NCBI RefSeq assembly: GCF_002855575.1
Contig: NZ_PKRQ01000003.1
Span: 62,001 to 126,000, forward strand
Source of the DNA: Tabrizicola sp. TH137
Lineage (GTDB): Bacteria; Pseudomonadota; Alphaproteobacteria; Rhodobacterales; Rhodobacteraceae
Direction: 5' to 3'
DNA length: 64,000 bases
Shown: one piece after another, positions 8,468 to 18,901 of the stretch
Layout of the letters: every line of letters begins with the position of its first letter
Position numbering within the stretch: the stretch's first letter is position 1
Notes under the pieces: model-generated
Database searches by the model: none
Told to the model about the DNA's origin: nothing
The model's input: only the letters and a program-made list of their open reading frames with translations
Program-made: the position numbers and the translations under genes

Positions 8468-10072
8468 ATGACCAAATTCTCCGACCTCGCGCTCGATCCG
8501 CGCGTACTTCAGGCCATCGCAGAAGCGGGCTATGAAACCCCCACCCCCATCCAGGCCCAGGCCATTCCCCACGCGCTGCAAGGCCGCGACGTCCTCGGGA
8601 TCGCCCAGACCGGCACGGGCAAGACCGCCAGCTTCACCCTGCCGATGATCACCCTGCTCGGCCAGGGCCGCGCCCGCGCCCGGATGCCGCGCTCGCTCGT
8701 CCTCGCACCGACCCGCGAACTCGCCGCCCAGGTGGCCGAAAACTTCGACATCTACGCCAAGCATACCAAGCTGACCAAGGCGCTGCTCATCGGCGGCGTC
8801 TCCTTCGGCGAACAGGACAAGCTGATCGACCGCGGCGTCGATGTGCTCATCGCCACGCCCGGCCGCCTGCTCGATCATTTCGAACGCGGCAAGCTTCTTC
8901 TGACCGGCGTGCAGATCATGGTGGTGGACGAAGCCGACCGCATGCTCGACATGGGTTTCATCCCCGATATCGAACGCATCTTCCAGCTTACCCCCTTCAC
9001 CCGCCAGACCCTGTTCTTCAGCGCCACCATGGCGCCCGAGATCGAGCGGATCACCAACACCTTCCTGTCGAACCCGGCCAAGATCGAAGTGGCGCGCCAG
9101 TCCACCACCTCGGCCACCATCGAACAGAAGCTGATCCAGTTCCAACCGACCCGCAAGGATCGCAGCTTCACCGAAAAGCGCGCCGTCCTGCGCGCGCTGA
9201 TCCGCGCCGAAGGCGAAAGCTGCACCAACGCCATCATCTTCTGCAACCGCAAGATGGATGTGGACGTGGTGGCGAAATCGCTGAAATCCCACGGCTTCAA
9301 CGCCGCGCCCATCCATGGCGACCTCGAACAGTCACAGCGGATGCGGACGCTCGATGAATTCCGCGACGGCACGCTGCATCTTCTGGTGGCCTCCGATGTG
9401 GCGGCCCGCGGCCTCGACATCCCCGCCGTCAGCCATGTCTTCAACTTCGACGTCCCCTCCCACCCCGAGGATTACGTCCACCGCATCGGCCGCACCGGCC
9501 GGGCTGGCCGTCAGGGCAAGGCCTTCACCATCGCCGTTCCCTCGGATGACAAGTATCTTTCCGCCATCGAGTCCCTCGTGAAACAGGCGATCCCGCGCGG
9601 CGATCTGCCCGAAGGGCTGGACCTCGCCGCCGAAGGCTCCGACCGGCCGCGCGAAGATCGTGGCGGACGCAGCGGCGAACGTGGAGACCGTGGCGGCCGC
9701 GGCCGTGGCCGCGAGCGTGGCCCGCGCGAAGACCGCGCCCCGCGTGAAGACCGTCCCGCCCGCGAAGACCGCGCCGCGCGTGAACGCCGCGAGGAACCGG
9801 TAATCGAAACCGCCGAGATCGTGGACCTTGTCGAAGCCGCCGCCCCGCCGCCGCGCCGCGACGATCGCCCCCGCCGCGACGACCGTCGCGATGATCGCCG
9901 GGATGACCGCCGCGACCGTTACCGCGACCGCGACCGTGACGACCGGTCCGGTCCGCCGGTCATCGGCATGGGCGACCATGTGCCGGATTTCATCCTGCGC
10001 AGCTTCAAGATCGCCACCCCGTCGACGGATGAGGCGGAAGAGGACAGCCCCGCCAACGGCACGGACGGCTAA
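8468..10072 (+). CDS. DEAD-box RNA helicase, RhlE-like, with Arg/Asp-rich tail
   Basis: 534 residues. All core motifs are present: Q motif region TPTPIQAQAIP, AQTGTGKTAS (I), PTRELA (Ia), VVDEADRMLDMGF (II), FFSATMAPEI (III) and HRIGRTGRAGR (VI). From about residue 393 a low-complexity tail of RGG-, RED- and DDRRDD-type units extends to about 490, suitable for RNA binding or condensate formation. Such helicases remodel rRNA or mRNA, often during cold stress. The start is MTKFSDLAL, with AAGGA upstream. The stop codon is the loop of a perfect hairpin, and the gene faces rnj. Assignment to RhlE rather than another DEAD subgroup is tentative. Confidence 0.92.
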   Translation: MTKFSDLALDPRVLQAIAEAGYETPTPIQAQAIPHALQGRDVLGIAQTGTGKTASFTLPMITLLGQGRARARMPRSLVLAPTRELAAQVAENFDIYAKHTKLTKALLIGGVSFGEQDKLIDRGVDVLIATPGRLLDHFERGKLLLTGVQIMVVDEADRMLDMGFIPDIERIFQLTPFTRQTLFFSATMAPEIERITNTFLSNPAKIEVARQSTTSATIEQKLIQFQPTRKDRSFTEKRAVLRALIRAEGESCTNAIIFCNRKMDVDVVAKSLKSHGFNAAPIHGDLEQSQRMRTLDEFRDGTLHLLVASDVAARGLDIPAVSHVFNFDVPSHPEDYVHRIGRTGRAGRQGKAFTIAVPSDDKYLSAIESLVKQAIPRGDLPEGLDLAAEGSDRPREDRGGRSGERGDRGGRGRGRERGPREDRAPREDRPAREDRAARERREEPVIETAEIVDLVEAAAPPPRRDDRPRRDDRRDDRRDDRRDRYRDRDRDDRSGPPVIGMGDHVPDFILRSFKIATPSTDEAEEDSPANGTDG

Positions 10073-10109
10073 GCCGTCCGCGAAGATTTTTCGTACGAAA
10101 AATCTTCGC
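10062..10109. repeat. Stop-codon hairpin and 30-bp perfect palindrome
   Basis: CGGACGGC (10062-10069) pairs with GCCGTCCG (10073-10080), leaving the helicase stop codon TAA as the 3-nt loop. Directly after, 10080-10109 is a perfect 30-bp palindrome with half site GCGAAGATTTTTCGT, centred on CGTACG. The AT-rich core stands out against the GC-rich surroundings. A related palindrome occurs at 32460-32485. Confidence 0.85.
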
Positions 10110-10127
10110 CCCCTGCCGATGCGGAAC

Positions 10128-10163
10128 GCGAAAGGCCGGCCCCGCAAGGGACCGGCCTTTCGC
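10128..10163. terminator. Bidirectional terminator-like hairpin between helicase and rnj
   Basis: GCGAAAGGCCGG (10128-10139) pairs perfectly with CCGGCCTTTCGC (10152-10163) across a 12-nt loop. It lies between two convergent genes and has A/T bases at the stem foot on both sides, which fits termination in either direction. Confidence 0.7.
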
Positions 10164-10179
10164 TTTGCCGCAACGGCGG

Positions 10180-11853
10180 TTACTCCGCCATCAACCGGCT
10201 GACCACAACCGTCACTTCCGGCTTCTTGCCGATCTCTTCCATCCCCACCTGCCGCACGATGCGCCGCAGCGCCTCGTCCAGCTTGTCGTCATCCGACAGG
10301 ATCTTGCGCCCGGCCCCGTCGAGGAAGTCGTTCAACTCCCCCTCGATCACCTCGGCCAGCACGCCCGACCGGCCCTTCTCGGGCAGGCCCATCGCCTCGA
10401 CCCAGGCCTCTCCCAGCACCTCGTTGTCATCGTCCAGGATGACCGTCACCATCACATGCCCGTTCAGCGCCATGCGGATACGGTCGCGGATCACCCCGTC
10501 CAGCGCGCCCACGATGGCCGTGCCGTCCAGATAAAGCCGCCCGGTCTCCACATGCCCCACCGTCACCGGCGTCTCGCCCGTCAGATCGACGATCATGCCA
10601 TTCGTGACCACCGCCGTGGCGATGCCCGCCTCGGCCCCGATCCGCGCATGTTCGCGCAGATGCCGATGCTCACCATGCATCGGGATCAGCATGTCGGGCA
10701 GCAGCAGCCGATGCACCTGCTCCAGATCGGGTCGGTTCGCATGGCCCGAGACGTGGTATTTCCCGCCCCCGTCATCCATCACATCGACGCCCATTTCCGA
10801 GAAGTTGTTCACGATGCGCAGCACTTCGCGCTCGTTTCCGGGGATCGTCTTGGACGAGAACAGGAACAGGTCCCCCGCCTTCATCTCCATTCCCAGATAC
10901 TTGCCGCGCGACAGTTGCGCCGAAGCCGCGCGCCGCTCGCCCTGCGATCCCGTCACGATCAGCATCAGGTTGCCGCGCGGGATATCCGCCGCATCTTCCG
11001 GGCTGACGGTCCGGGGAAAATCCGTCAGCACGCCGGATTGCTCTGCCGCCGTCACCATCCGCTTCATCGCCCGCCCCATCAGGCAGACCGACCGGTCGGC
11101 GGCCTTCGCGGCCTCGGCCAGCGTCTTCAGCCGCGCCACGTTCGACGCGAAGGTCGTCGCCACCACCAGCCCGCCCCGGCTTGCCACCAGATCGCGGATC
11201 GGCTCGCGGATCGAACTTTCCGACCGTCCGGGATGCAGCGAAAAGACATTGGTGGAATCGCACATAAGCGCCTTCACCGGCCGCTCCTTTGCGATCTCGG
11301 CAAAACGCGCATCATCCCAGGCCTCGCCCACCACCGGGCTCGGGTCCAGCTTGAAATCGCCCGAATGCACCACCCGCCCCGCCGGCGTGTCGATGATCAG
11401 GGCCGCGCTTTCCGGGATCGAATGGCTCACCGGCACGAATTGCACCTTGAACGGCCCCACCTCCACCGTCTCGGGCCGCGCCTCCACGATATTGATCGCC
11501 TCGACGGGCAGTCCCTGCTCGTCGAATTTCAGCCGTCCCACCGTCGCGGTGAAACGCCGCGCATAGACGGGCTTCTGCAACCTTGGCCACAGATGCCCCA
11601 GCGCACCGATATGGTCCTCATGCGCATGGGTGATGAAGATCGCCTCCAGCCGGTCGATATTCTCTTCCAGCCAGGTCACATCCGGCAGGATCAGGTCCAC
11701 CCCCGGGGTCGAGTCCATGTCCGGAAAGGTCACCCCGATATCGACAAGGATCAGCCGTTCCTTGTTCGCAGGCCCATAGCCATAGACATAGGCGTTCATC
11801 CCGATCTCCCCGGCACCGCCGAGGGGAAGGTAGATCAGCCGGTTCACAGTCAT
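10180..11853 (-). CDS. rnj: Ribonuclease J
   Basis: 557 residues. A metallo-beta-lactamase/beta-CASP RNase acting in mRNA decay and rRNA maturation. The catalytic motif is THAHEDHIGALGH (H76, H78, D80, H81); later motifs are PVSHSIPESAAL, HSGDFKLDPSP, the beta-CASP segment VTGSQGE and the C-terminal HVSGHANRPDL and PMHGEHRHL. Length is normal for bacterial RNase J. It is the last gene of the nuo-birA-coaX-rnj run; its ATG overlaps the coaX stop in an ATGA junction, so translation is probably coupled. This neighbourhood is common in alphaproteobacteria. Confidence 0.95.
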   Translation of the reverse strand: MTVNRLIYLPLGGAGEIGMNAYVYGYGPANKERLILVDIGVTFPDMDSTPGVDLILPDVTWLEENIDRLEAIFITHAHEDHIGALGHLWPRLQKPVYARRFTATVGRLKFDEQGLPVEAINIVEARPETVEVGPFKVQFVPVSHSIPESAALIIDTPAGRVVHSGDFKLDPSPVVGEAWDDARFAEIAKERPVKALMCDSTNVFSLHPGRSESSIREPIRDLVASRGGLVVATTFASNVARLKTLAEAAKAADRSVCLMGRAMKRMVTAAEQSGVLTDFPRTVSPEDAADIPRGNLMLIVTGSQGERRAASAQLSRGKYLGMEMKAGDLFLFSSKTIPGNEREVLRIVNNFSEMGVDVMDDGGGKYHVSGHANRPDLEQVHRLLLPDMLIPMHGEHRHLREHARIGAEAGIATAVVTNGMIVDLTGETPVTVGHVETGRLYLDGTAIVGALDGVIRDRIRMALNGHVMVTVILDDDNEVLGEAWVEAMGLPEKGRSGVLAEVIEGELNDFLDGAGRKILSDDDKLDEALRRIVRQVGMEEIGKKPEVTVVVSRLMAE

Positions 11854-12629
11854 GCGCGTTCCAATTCCTTGTTGTATGCGTCGATGAGCATCAGACCATG
11901 CATGGTCAGATCATCCTCGACGCTGTCAAATAGCGCGGTATCCTGCGCGAAAAGGGAGGCAAGGCCCCCCGTCGCAATCACCTTCATCTCGCGGTCGCGT
12001 TCCTTGCGCACTTCGCGCACGATCCCTTCGACCAGCCCGATATAGCCCCAGTACACGCCCGATTGCATGCAGGCCACCGTATTCGTGCCGATGGCCTTGG
12101 CCGGACGGCTCACATCCACATGCGGCAGGGCGGCGGCGGCCATGTGCAGCGCCTCCAGCGACAGGTTCACCCCCGGCGCGATGACACCCCCGATATAGGC
12201 CCCGTCACTGTCCACCACGTCAAAGGTCGTGGCCGTGCCGAAATCCACCACGATCAGGTCGCCGCCATGCCGGTCATGCGCGCCCACAGTGTTGACCAGA
12301 CGGTCCGGCCCCACCGTCGTCCCCTGATCCACGCGCGGCGGCACCGGCAGGCGGCATTCCGGCTTGCCCACCACCAGCGGGCGGCAGTCGAAATAGCGGT
12401 TGCACAGCACCCGCAGATTGAACACCACCCGCGGCACGGTGGACGAGATGATGGCATCGGTGATGGTGGCCTCGGTCTTCGTCAGCATCATCAGCGAAGA
12501 CAGCCAGACGAAATACTCATCCGCCGTCCGCTTGTGATCCGTGGCGATCCGCCAGGTCGCGATGAACCGCGTCCCGTCCCAGATCGAAAAGACCGTATTC
12601 GTGTTCCCGCAGTCGATGGTGAGGAGCAT
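11850..12629 (-). CDS. coaX: Type III pantothenate kinase
   Basis: 259 residues. Phosphorylates pantothenate in the first step of coenzyme A synthesis. An ASKHA-type fold is shown by the N-terminal phosphate loop TIDCGNTNTVFSIWDG and the second phosphate motif VVDFGTATTFDVV. The substrate region TVGPDRLVNTVGAH and the GGVIAPG segment are typical of CoaX. It lies between birA (13-bp gap) and rnj (4-bp overlap), so it is translated from the same transcript. Confidence 0.95.
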   Translation of the reverse strand: MLLTIDCGNTNTVFSIWDGTRFIATWRIATDHKRTADEYFVWLSSLMMLTKTEATITDAIISSTVPRVVFNLRVLCNRYFDCRPLVVGKPECRLPVPPRVDQGTTVGPDRLVNTVGAHDRHGGDLIVVDFGTATTFDVVDSDGAYIGGVIAPGVNLSLEALHMAAAALPHVDVSRPAKAIGTNTVACMQSGVYWGYIGLVEGIVREVRKERDREMKVIATGGLASLFAQDTALFDSVEDDLTMHGLMLIDAYNKELERA

Positions 12630-12642
12630 CCCTTCCCCCCTG

Positions 12643-13398
12643 TCAGAAGAAAACCTCCGCCGCCGGAATGGCGACGGAACCCCGGCTCTGGCGCAGGATC
12701 AGCGCGCCACTGTCGTCGATCGTCTCGAATATCCCTTCGCGCGTCTCGGTTCCGGTCCGCGCCCGGATCGCCTCCCCCAGCCGCGCCGCATGGGCCAGCC
12801 ATTCGGCACGCAAGGGCGCGAAACCCTCGGTGACGAAAGACGCCTCCCACCGGGCATAGGCCGGGGCCAGCACCTCCAGAAACGCCTCCGGCGTCACCCG
12901 CACCCCCGTTTCCGACAGCAGCGACACAGGCCGCACCGCCCCCGCCTCCACCAGCGCAGGATCGGGCGCCGCGATCAGATTCACCCCGATCCCGATGGCC
13001 AGATGCTGCACCCCCTGCCCGGCCCCGCTGCTCTCCAGCAGGATGCCCGCCACCTTGCCGCCGTTCAGCAGCACGTCATTGGGCCATTTCAGGGTGAAGG
13101 CCGCCCCCAGCCCCGTCACGGCGACAAAGGCCTCGCGCAGCGCCAGCGCCGCCGCAAAGGACCGCAGCGCCACCTGCGCCGCAGGCTCCGTGGGATGCAA
13201 AAGCAGCGTGCCGTGGAAATTCCCCCGCGGGCTGGCCCAGGCCCGCGCCCGCCGCCCCCGGCCCGCCGTCTGCTCGCCGCCCAGAATCCAGCAAGGCCCC
13301 GCGCTCTGCGGGGCCAGCCGGAAGGCTTCGGCATTGGTGCTGTCCACCGTGTCGAGAAGGCGGCGACCCACCCCCTCCGGCCAGGGCTCGCCTGACAC
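12643..13398 (-). CDS. birA: Biotin--[acetyl-CoA-carboxylase] ligase, monofunctional
   Basis: 251 residues. Attaches biotin to carboxylase carrier domains. The biotinyl-AMP loop is GGEQTAGRGRRARAW, followed by LKWPNDVLLNGGKVAGILLES and GIGVNL, then a C-terminal SH3-like region. There is no N-terminal helix-turn-helix, so it should not repress bio genes. No ATG is available. GTG at 13398 (MSGEPWPEGVG) starts one base past the nuoN stop; a TTG at 13410 inside nuoN is the alternative. Confidence 0.92.
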   Translation of the reverse strand: MSGEPWPEGVGRRLLDTVDSTNAEAFRLAPQSAGPCWILGGEQTAGRGRRARAWASPRGNFHGTLLLHPTEPAAQVALRSFAAALALREAFVAVTGLGAAFTLKWPNDVLLNGGKVAGILLESSGAGQGVQHLAIGIGVNLIAAPDPALVEAGAVRPVSLLSETGVRVTPEAFLEVLAPAYARWEASFVTEGFAPLRAEWLAHAARLGEAIRARTGTETREGIFETIDDSGALILRQSRGSVAIPAAEVFF

Positions 13399-13399
13399 C

Positions 13400-14836
13400 T
13401 TATCTGACAAGGGCTTCCGCCGCGACGGCGGCCACGGGCTCGATCCCGAACAGGTTCACGATGCCCGCCACCATGATGACCGACACCGCCACCAGCATCG
13501 CCCATTGCGCAGGCGCCATGCGGGATTCCACGCCCTCCGTCTCCTTGCCGAAATACATGAAGAAGACGATGCGCAGATAGTAGAAGGCCCCGATCACCGA
13601 CGCCACCGCCCCGGCCAGCGCCAGCCATGTCATCCCGGCATCGACCGCCGCCTGCAACACGTAGAACTTCCCGAAAAAGCCCACCATCGGCGGCACGCCC
13701 GCAAGGCTGAACATCAGCACCAGCATCGCCAGCGCCTTCATCGGCTCCTTCTTGGAAAACATGTTCAGGCTGTCGATGCTGGTAACCGGACGCCCGTCCT
13801 TCTCCATCGACAGGATGAAGGCAAAGGTGCCCACATTCATCGTCACATAGATCGCCATGTAGATCAGCATGGCCTGCACGCCTTCCGCCGTGCCTGCCGC
13901 CAGACCCACCAGCGCATAGCCCATATGGGCGATCGACGAATAGGCCATCAGACGCTTGATGTCGCGCTGCCCGATGGCCGCCACGGCCCCCAGGAACATC
14001 GACATCACCGCCAGCGCCGCCAGAACCTGCGTCCAGTCCCCCGGAATCGCGCCAAAGGCATCCCAGGACAGCCGCGCCAGCAGCGCCATCGCCGCCACCT
14101 TCGGCGCCGTGGCAAAGAAGGCCGTCACCGGGGTCGGCGATCCTTCATAGACATCCGGCGTCCACATGTGGAAGGGCGCGGCCGATACCTTGAAGGCCAG
14201 ACCCGCCAGCATGAAGACCAGCCCGATCAACAGGCCGATCGGCGCGCCCTCTTCCAGCGTGGACAGGATGCCCGAGAACAGCGTCGTCCCCGCATAGCCA
14301 TAGGTCAGCGACGCGCCATAAAGCAGGATGCCCGACGACAGCGCGCCCAGCACGAAATACTTCAACCCCGCCTCGGTCGATTTCACGCTGTCCCGTCGCA
14401 CGGCGGCCACGACATAAAGCGCCAGCGACTGCAATTCGAGCCCGATATACAGCGCCATCAGATCGCCCGCCGACACCATCATCATCATCCCCACGACGGC
14501 CAGCGCCAGCAGGATGGGATATTCGAACCGCAGCAGATCGCGCCGGATCATGTAATCCTGGCTCATGATCAGCACCGCCGCCGCCGACACAAGGATCGTC
14601 ACCTTGGCGAACCGCGCGAAGGGATCGTCGATGAACATGCCCCCAAAGGCCGTCCGCTCCCCCGCCCCGCCCGCACCGATCCATAGCGCCAGCGCCAGGA
14701 ACAGCCCCGCCGTCGCCCAGGAAATCAGGGGCGCGGCCTTGTCCTTCGTCGTATAGACCCCGAACATCAGTGCAGCCATCGCATAGACGGCCAGCACCAC
14801 CTCGGGCAGGACGGTCGAAAAATCTTGCGGCGTCAT
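13400..14836 (-). CDS. nuoN: NADH-quinone oxidoreductase subunit N
   Basis: 478 residues, one of three antiporter-like membrane subunits of complex I. The family core is clear: an [13 protein letters not shown] helix with the conserved Glu, [36 protein letters not shown] (functional Lys and the Pro-rich loop), and [21 protein letters not shown]. Length is normal. It follows nuoM by 13 bp and is the last nuo gene; birA begins at its stop codon. Proton translocation through this subunit is known for the family. Confidence 0.97.
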   Translation of the reverse strand: MTPQDFSTVLPEVVLAVYAMAALMFGVYTTKDKAAPLISWATAGLFLALALWIGAGGAGERTAFGGMFIDDPFARFAKVTILVSAAAVLIMSQDYMIRRDLLRFEYPILLALAVVGMMMMVSAGDLMALYIGLELQSLALYVVAAVRRDSVKSTEAGLKYFVLGALSSGILLYGASLTYGYAGTTLFSGILSTLEEGAPIGLLIGLVFMLAGLAFKVSAAPFHMWTPDVYEGSPTPVTAFFATAPKVAAMALLARLSWDAFGAIPGDWTQVLAALAVMSMFLGAVAAIGQRDIKRLMAYSSIAHMGYALVGLAAGTAEGVQAMLIYMAIYVTMNVGTFAFILSMEKDGRPVTSIDSLNMFSKKEPMKALAMLVLMFSLAGVPPMVGFFGKFYVLQAAVDAGMTWLALAGAVASVIGAFYYLRIVFFMYFGKETEGVESRMAPAQWAMLVAVSVIMVAGIVNLFGIEPVAAVAAEALVR

Positions 14837-14849
14837 CTCGAACGTCCCC

Positions 14850-16388
14850 TCAGTTCTGCGCCAGTTGCGTGCCGTCCACGACGGGCAGCGCAGCCTGGTA
14901 ATCGGAAATCAGCGCCCCGACACTCGGCCCGATGATGTCGGTCACCAAAGACGGATAGACGCCAAGGATCAGGGTCATCGCCACCAGCGGCGCAAAGATC
15001 GCCCGCTCGCGCCGGGTCATGTCGGTGATGGATTTCAACGCCTCCTTCACCAGCTCGCCCATGACCACCCGCCGATAGAGCCACAGCGCATAGGCCGCAG
15101 ACAGGATCACCCCTGTCGTCGCCACCGCCGCCACCCAGGTATTCACCTGGAACACCCCCATCAGCGTCAGGAACTCGCCCACGAAACCGGACGTCCCCGG
15201 CAGGCCCACATTGGCCATGGTGAAGAACATGAAGATCAGCGCATAGGCCGGCATACGGTTCACCAACCCGCCATAGGCGTCAATCTCGCGCGTGTGCATC
15301 CGGTCATAGATGACCCCCACGCACAGGAACAGCGCGCCGGAGATGAAGCCGTGGCTGATCATCTGGAAGATGGCCCCGTCGATCCCCTGCTGATTGGCCG
15401 AAAAGATCCCCATCGTCACATAGCCCATATGGGCAACCGACGAATAGGCGATCAGCTTCTTCATGTCCTGCTGGGCCAGCGCGACCAGTGACGTATAGAC
15501 AATGGCAATCGCCGACATCCACAAAACCAGCGGCGCCAGCAGGTCCGACGCCACCGGGAACATCGGCAGGCTGAACCGCAGGAAACCATAGCCGCCCATC
15601 TTCAGAAGGATCGCCGCCAGAACCACAGACCCCGCCGTCGGGGCCTGCACATGGGCATCGGGCAGCCAGGTATGCACCGGCCACATCGGCATCTTCACCG
15701 CGAAAGAGGCGAAGAAGGCCAGCCACAGCAGCGTCTGCAACCCGCCCACGACATGCACGCCCAGAACCTGCATGTCCTCCGACCCGAAGTTATGCGCCAG
15801 CAGCGACGGGATGTCGGTCGTGCCCGCATCCATATACATCGCGATCATCGCGACCAGCATCAGCACCGACCCGAGGAAGGTGTAGAGGAAGAACTTGAAG
15901 GCCGCATAGATGCGCTCCTTCCCGCCCCAGATGCCGATGATCAGGAACATCGGGATCAGCCCCGCCTCGAAGAACAGGTAGAACAGCACAAGGTCCAGCG
16001 CACAGAACACGCCCAGCATCAGCGTTTCCAGCAGAAGGAAGGCGATCATGTATTCCTTCACGCGATGCTGCACATCCCAGCAGGCCGCAATGGTGATCGG
16101 CATCAGGAAGGTCGTCAGCATCACGAACAGGATCGAAATCCCGTCCACGCCCATCTTGTATTTCAGGCCCAGGATCCAGTCGTATTCCTCCACGAACTGG
16201 AACCCGGTGTCGTTCGGATCGAACCCGAACAGCACGAAAAGCGAGACGAGGAAGGTCGCCGTCGTGGCCAGCAGGGCCAGCCATTTCGCATTCCGCTGCG
16301 CCGCCGCGTCATCCCCGCGCAGGAACAGCGCAAGGATGGCCGCCGCCACCGCCGGAATGAAGGTGATGATGGAGAGGAGGTTTTCCAT
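14850..16388 (-). CDS. nuoM: NADH-quinone oxidoreductase subunit M
   Basis: 512 residues, antiporter-like membrane subunit of complex I. The diagnostic residues are visible: the Glu-bearing helix [18 protein letters not shown], the lysine motif [27 protein letters not shown], and [19 protein letters not shown]. The N-terminus is hydrophobic as expected ([20 protein letters not shown]). It starts one base after the nuoL stop codon, which suggests translational coupling. Confidence 0.97.
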   Translation of the reverse strand: MENLLSIITFIPAVAAAILALFLRGDDAAAQRNAKWLALLATTATFLVSLFVLFGFDPNDTGFQFVEEYDWILGLKYKMGVDGISILFVMLTTFLMPITIAACWDVQHRVKEYMIAFLLLETLMLGVFCALDLVLFYLFFEAGLIPMFLIIGIWGGKERIYAAFKFFLYTFLGSVLMLVAMIAMYMDAGTTDIPSLLAHNFGSEDMQVLGVHVVGGLQTLLWLAFFASFAVKMPMWPVHTWLPDAHVQAPTAGSVVLAAILLKMGGYGFLRFSLPMFPVASDLLAPLVLWMSAIAIVYTSLVALAQQDMKKLIAYSSVAHMGYVTMGIFSANQQGIDGAIFQMISHGFISGALFLCVGVIYDRMHTREIDAYGGLVNRMPAYALIFMFFTMANVGLPGTSGFVGEFLTLMGVFQVNTWVAAVATTGVILSAAYALWLYRRVVMGELVKEALKSITDMTRRERAIFAPLVAMTLILGVYPSLVTDIIGPSVGALISDYQAALPVVDGTQLAQN

Positions 16389-16389
16389 A

Positions 16390-18561
16390 TCAGTGCGCGC
16401 CCCCCGAGAGCGTCATCCATGTGATCAGGGCAGCGATGCCCAGAACCATGGCAAAGGCATAGTGGAACAGGTAGCCGGACTGCGCGCGTGACGCGAGCCG
16501 GGTGAAGAACGGGATGATGCCCATGGCAACGCCGTTGATCGTGCCGTCGATCACCGCGCCGTCGCCCTTCTTCCACAGGAACCCGCCCAGCCATTTCGCC
16601 GGCCGAACAAAGATCCAGTCGTAGATCTCGTCGAAATACCACTTGTTCAGCAGGAACAGATACAGCGGGCGCTGCTGCTCGGCCAGTTTGCCGGGCAGGT
16701 CCGGGCGGCGGATGTAGAACTGATAGGCCAGCAGGAAGCCAAGGACCATCGCCACGAAAGGCGACACCTTCACCCATTTCGGCACCAGATGCGCCTCGTG
16801 CAGCACATGGTTGTCCGGCCCGATGAAGATCGCGCCCTGGCCGGGTTCCGGCTGCGGGAAGGCATGGGCCTTCTCGCCCTCGCCATGCCCTTCGCCCTCG
16901 GTCGCCGTGGTGGCCGCATGACCTTCGCCTTCGGCCGTCGCATGGGCCTCGCCCTCGCCATGCGCCGCATCCGCCGCATGTTCCGCCACCGGCAACCCGA
17001 ACCAGCCACGCACCTTGCCTTCGTCCCCGAAGAACACGTTGTACCAGATCATCCCCGAAAAGACCGCGCCCAGCGCCAGCACCCCCAGAGGGATCAGCAT
17101 CACCGTCGGGCTCTCATGCGGCTCGTGATGCCCATGGTCATCATGCCCGTGCCCGTGCCCATGATCGTCATGCCCGTGATGCCCATGCCCCTTCGCCCGG
17201 CTCTCGCCATAGAAGGTCAGGAACATCAGCCGCCAGGAATAGAAACTCGTGAACCCCGCCGCGACCACCAGCAGCCAGAAGGCGTACTGGCTGCCTACAT
17301 AGGCGCTCTCGATCACCGCATCCTTCGACAGGAAGCCCGCGAAACCGTAATGCGTCAGCGGAATGCCCACGCCCGTGATGGCCAGCGTCCCTATCATCAT
17401 CGCCCAGAAGGTCAGCGGGATCTTCTTCCGCAGGCCGCCGTAATTCCGCATGTCCTGCTCATGATGCGTGGCATGGATCACCGACCCCGCGCCAAGGAAC
17501 AGCATCGCCTTGAAGAAGGCATGGGTGAAGAGGTGGAACATCGCCACCGAATAGACGCCAACCCCCGCCGCCACGAACATGTAGCCAAGCTGCGAACAGG
17601 TCGAATAGGCAATCACCCGCTTGATGTCGTTCTGCACCAGACCGACGGTCGCCGCGAAGAAGGCCGTCGTCGCCCCCAACACCGTGATGAAGGCCAAAGC
17701 CTGCGGCGCGAACTCATAGACCGGCGACATCCGGCAGACGAGGAAGACCCCCGCCGTCACCATCGTCGCGGCATGGATCAGCGCGGAAACGGGCGTCGGC
17801 CCCTCCATCGCGTCCGGCAGCCAGGTATGCAGCAGAAGCTGCGCCGATTTCCCCATCGCCCCGATGAACAGCAGAACCCCGATCAGGTTCGCCGCATTCC
17901 ATTCCCCCCAGAGGAAGGTCAGGTTCGTCTCGGCCAGCGTCGGCGCCGCCGCAAAGACATCGTCAAAACGGATGCTGTCCGTCAGGTAGAACAGCGCAAA
18001 GATCCCCAGCGCAAAGCCGAAATCGCCGACCCGGTTCACCACGAAGGCCTTGATCGCGGCCGCATTGGCCGAGGGCTTCTTGTAATAGAACCCGATCAGC
18101 AGATAGGACGCGACCCCCACCCCTTCCCAGCCGAAGAACATCTGCACCAGATTGTCAGACGTCACCAGCATCAGCATCGAGAAGGTGAAGAACGACAGAT
18201 AAGCGAAGAACCGCGCCCGATAGGGCTCATCATCCTTCCAGTTCTCGTCATGCGCCATGTAGCCAAACGAATAAAGGTGCACGAGCGCCGAAACCGAATT
18301 CACCACCACCAGCATGATCGCGGTCAGACGGTCGATGCGGATCGCCCATTCGCTGTCCATGCTGCCGCTCTCGATCCAGCGCATCAGCACGACCTTATAG
18401 GTCTCGCCATCGAAGGTCAGGAAGATGACCCAGGACAGGATCGCCGCCAGAAAGACAAGCGCGGTGGCAATCACCTGCCCCGCCCTCTCGCCCAGGATGC
18501 GCCAGCCGAAGCCGCAGATCAGCGCGCCGACCAGCGGCGCAAGGAGGATGATCGTTGCCAT
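16390..18561 (-). CDS. nuoL: NADH-quinone oxidoreductase subunit L with His/Glu-rich loop
   Basis: 723 residues, the distal proton-pumping subunit of complex I, with the long lateral helix expected at the C-terminus. Family motifs: [37 protein letters not shown] and [19 protein letters not shown]. It is about 110 residues longer than the E. coli protein. The extra length is largely two hydrophilic loops: a His/Asp/Gly run at about 455-480 and an Ala/Glu/His/Gly-rich stretch at about 530-570. Similar insertions occur in related alphaproteobacteria as far as I recall. The His-rich loop could bind metal ions, but that is speculation. Confidence 0.97.
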   Translation of the reverse strand: MATIILLAPLVGALICGFGWRILGERAGQVIATALVFLAAILSWVIFLTFDGETYKVVLMRWIESGSMDSEWAIRIDRLTAIMLVVVNSVSALVHLYSFGYMAHDENWKDDEPYRARFFAYLSFFTFSMLMLVTSDNLVQMFFGWEGVGVASYLLIGFYYKKPSANAAAIKAFVVNRVGDFGFALGIFALFYLTDSIRFDDVFAAAPTLAETNLTFLWGEWNAANLIGVLLFIGAMGKSAQLLLHTWLPDAMEGPTPVSALIHAATMVTAGVFLVCRMSPVYEFAPQALAFITVLGATTAFFAATVGLVQNDIKRVIAYSTCSQLGYMFVAAGVGVYSVAMFHLFTHAFFKAMLFLGAGSVIHATHHEQDMRNYGGLRKKIPLTFWAMMIGTLAITGVGIPLTHYGFAGFLSKDAVIESAYVGSQYAFWLLVVAAGFTSFYSWRLMFLTFYGESRAKGHGHHGHDDHGHGHGHDDHGHHEPHESPTVMLIPLGVLALGAVFSGMIWYNVFFGDEGKVRGWFGLPVAEHAADAAHGEGEAHATAEGEGHAATTATEGEGHGEGEKAHAFPQPEPGQGAIFIGPDNHVLHEAHLVPKWVKVSPFVAMVLGFLLAYQFYIRRPDLPGKLAEQQRPLYLFLLNKWYFDEIYDWIFVRPAKWLGGFLWKKGDGAVIDGTINGVAMGIIPFFTRLASRAQSGYLFHYAFAMVLGIAALITWMTLSGGAH

Positions 18562-18567
18562 GGCGGC

Positions 18568-18873
18568 TTAACCCTTCATCACGTTGACGTCTTCCACGTC
18601 GATCGTCCCGCGGTTGCGGAAGAACACGACGAGGATGGCAAGGCCGATGGCGGCCTCGGCGGCGGCGACGGTCAGGACGAACATGGTAAAGACCTGTCCG
18701 ACCAGATCGCCCAGATGGGACGAGAAGGCGACAAGGTTGATGTTCACGGACAGAAGCATCAACTCGATCGACATCAGGATCACGATGACATTCTTCCGGT
18801 TCAGGAAGATGCCGAAGATCCCGATGACGAACAGCGCCGCGGCGACCGTCAGGTAATGTTCAAGTCCAACCAT
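18568..18873 (-). CDS. nuoK: NADH-quinone oxidoreductase subunit K
   Basis: 101 residues with three membrane helices. The conserved glutamates lie in [21 protein letters not shown] and [20 protein letters not shown], which form part of the hydrophilic axis of complex I. The start is [15 protein letters not shown]; the frame continues upstream to a lipoprotein gene but no better start is present. It ends 6 bp before nuoL. Confidence 0.97.
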   Translation of the reverse strand: MVGLEHYLTVAAALFVIGIFGIFLNRKNVIVILMSIELMLLSVNINLVAFSSHLGDLVGQVFTMFVLTVAAAEAAIGLAILVVFFRNRGTIDVEDVNVMKG

Positions 18874-18901
18874 TCTCGTTCCCTCCGGGCGGGTTGCCCG
18901 T

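Noticed and set aside
16990-17200. His-rich loop of NuoL as a frameshift or sequencing error
   Set aside because: The reading frame is continuous and the helices on both sides are normal for NuoL.
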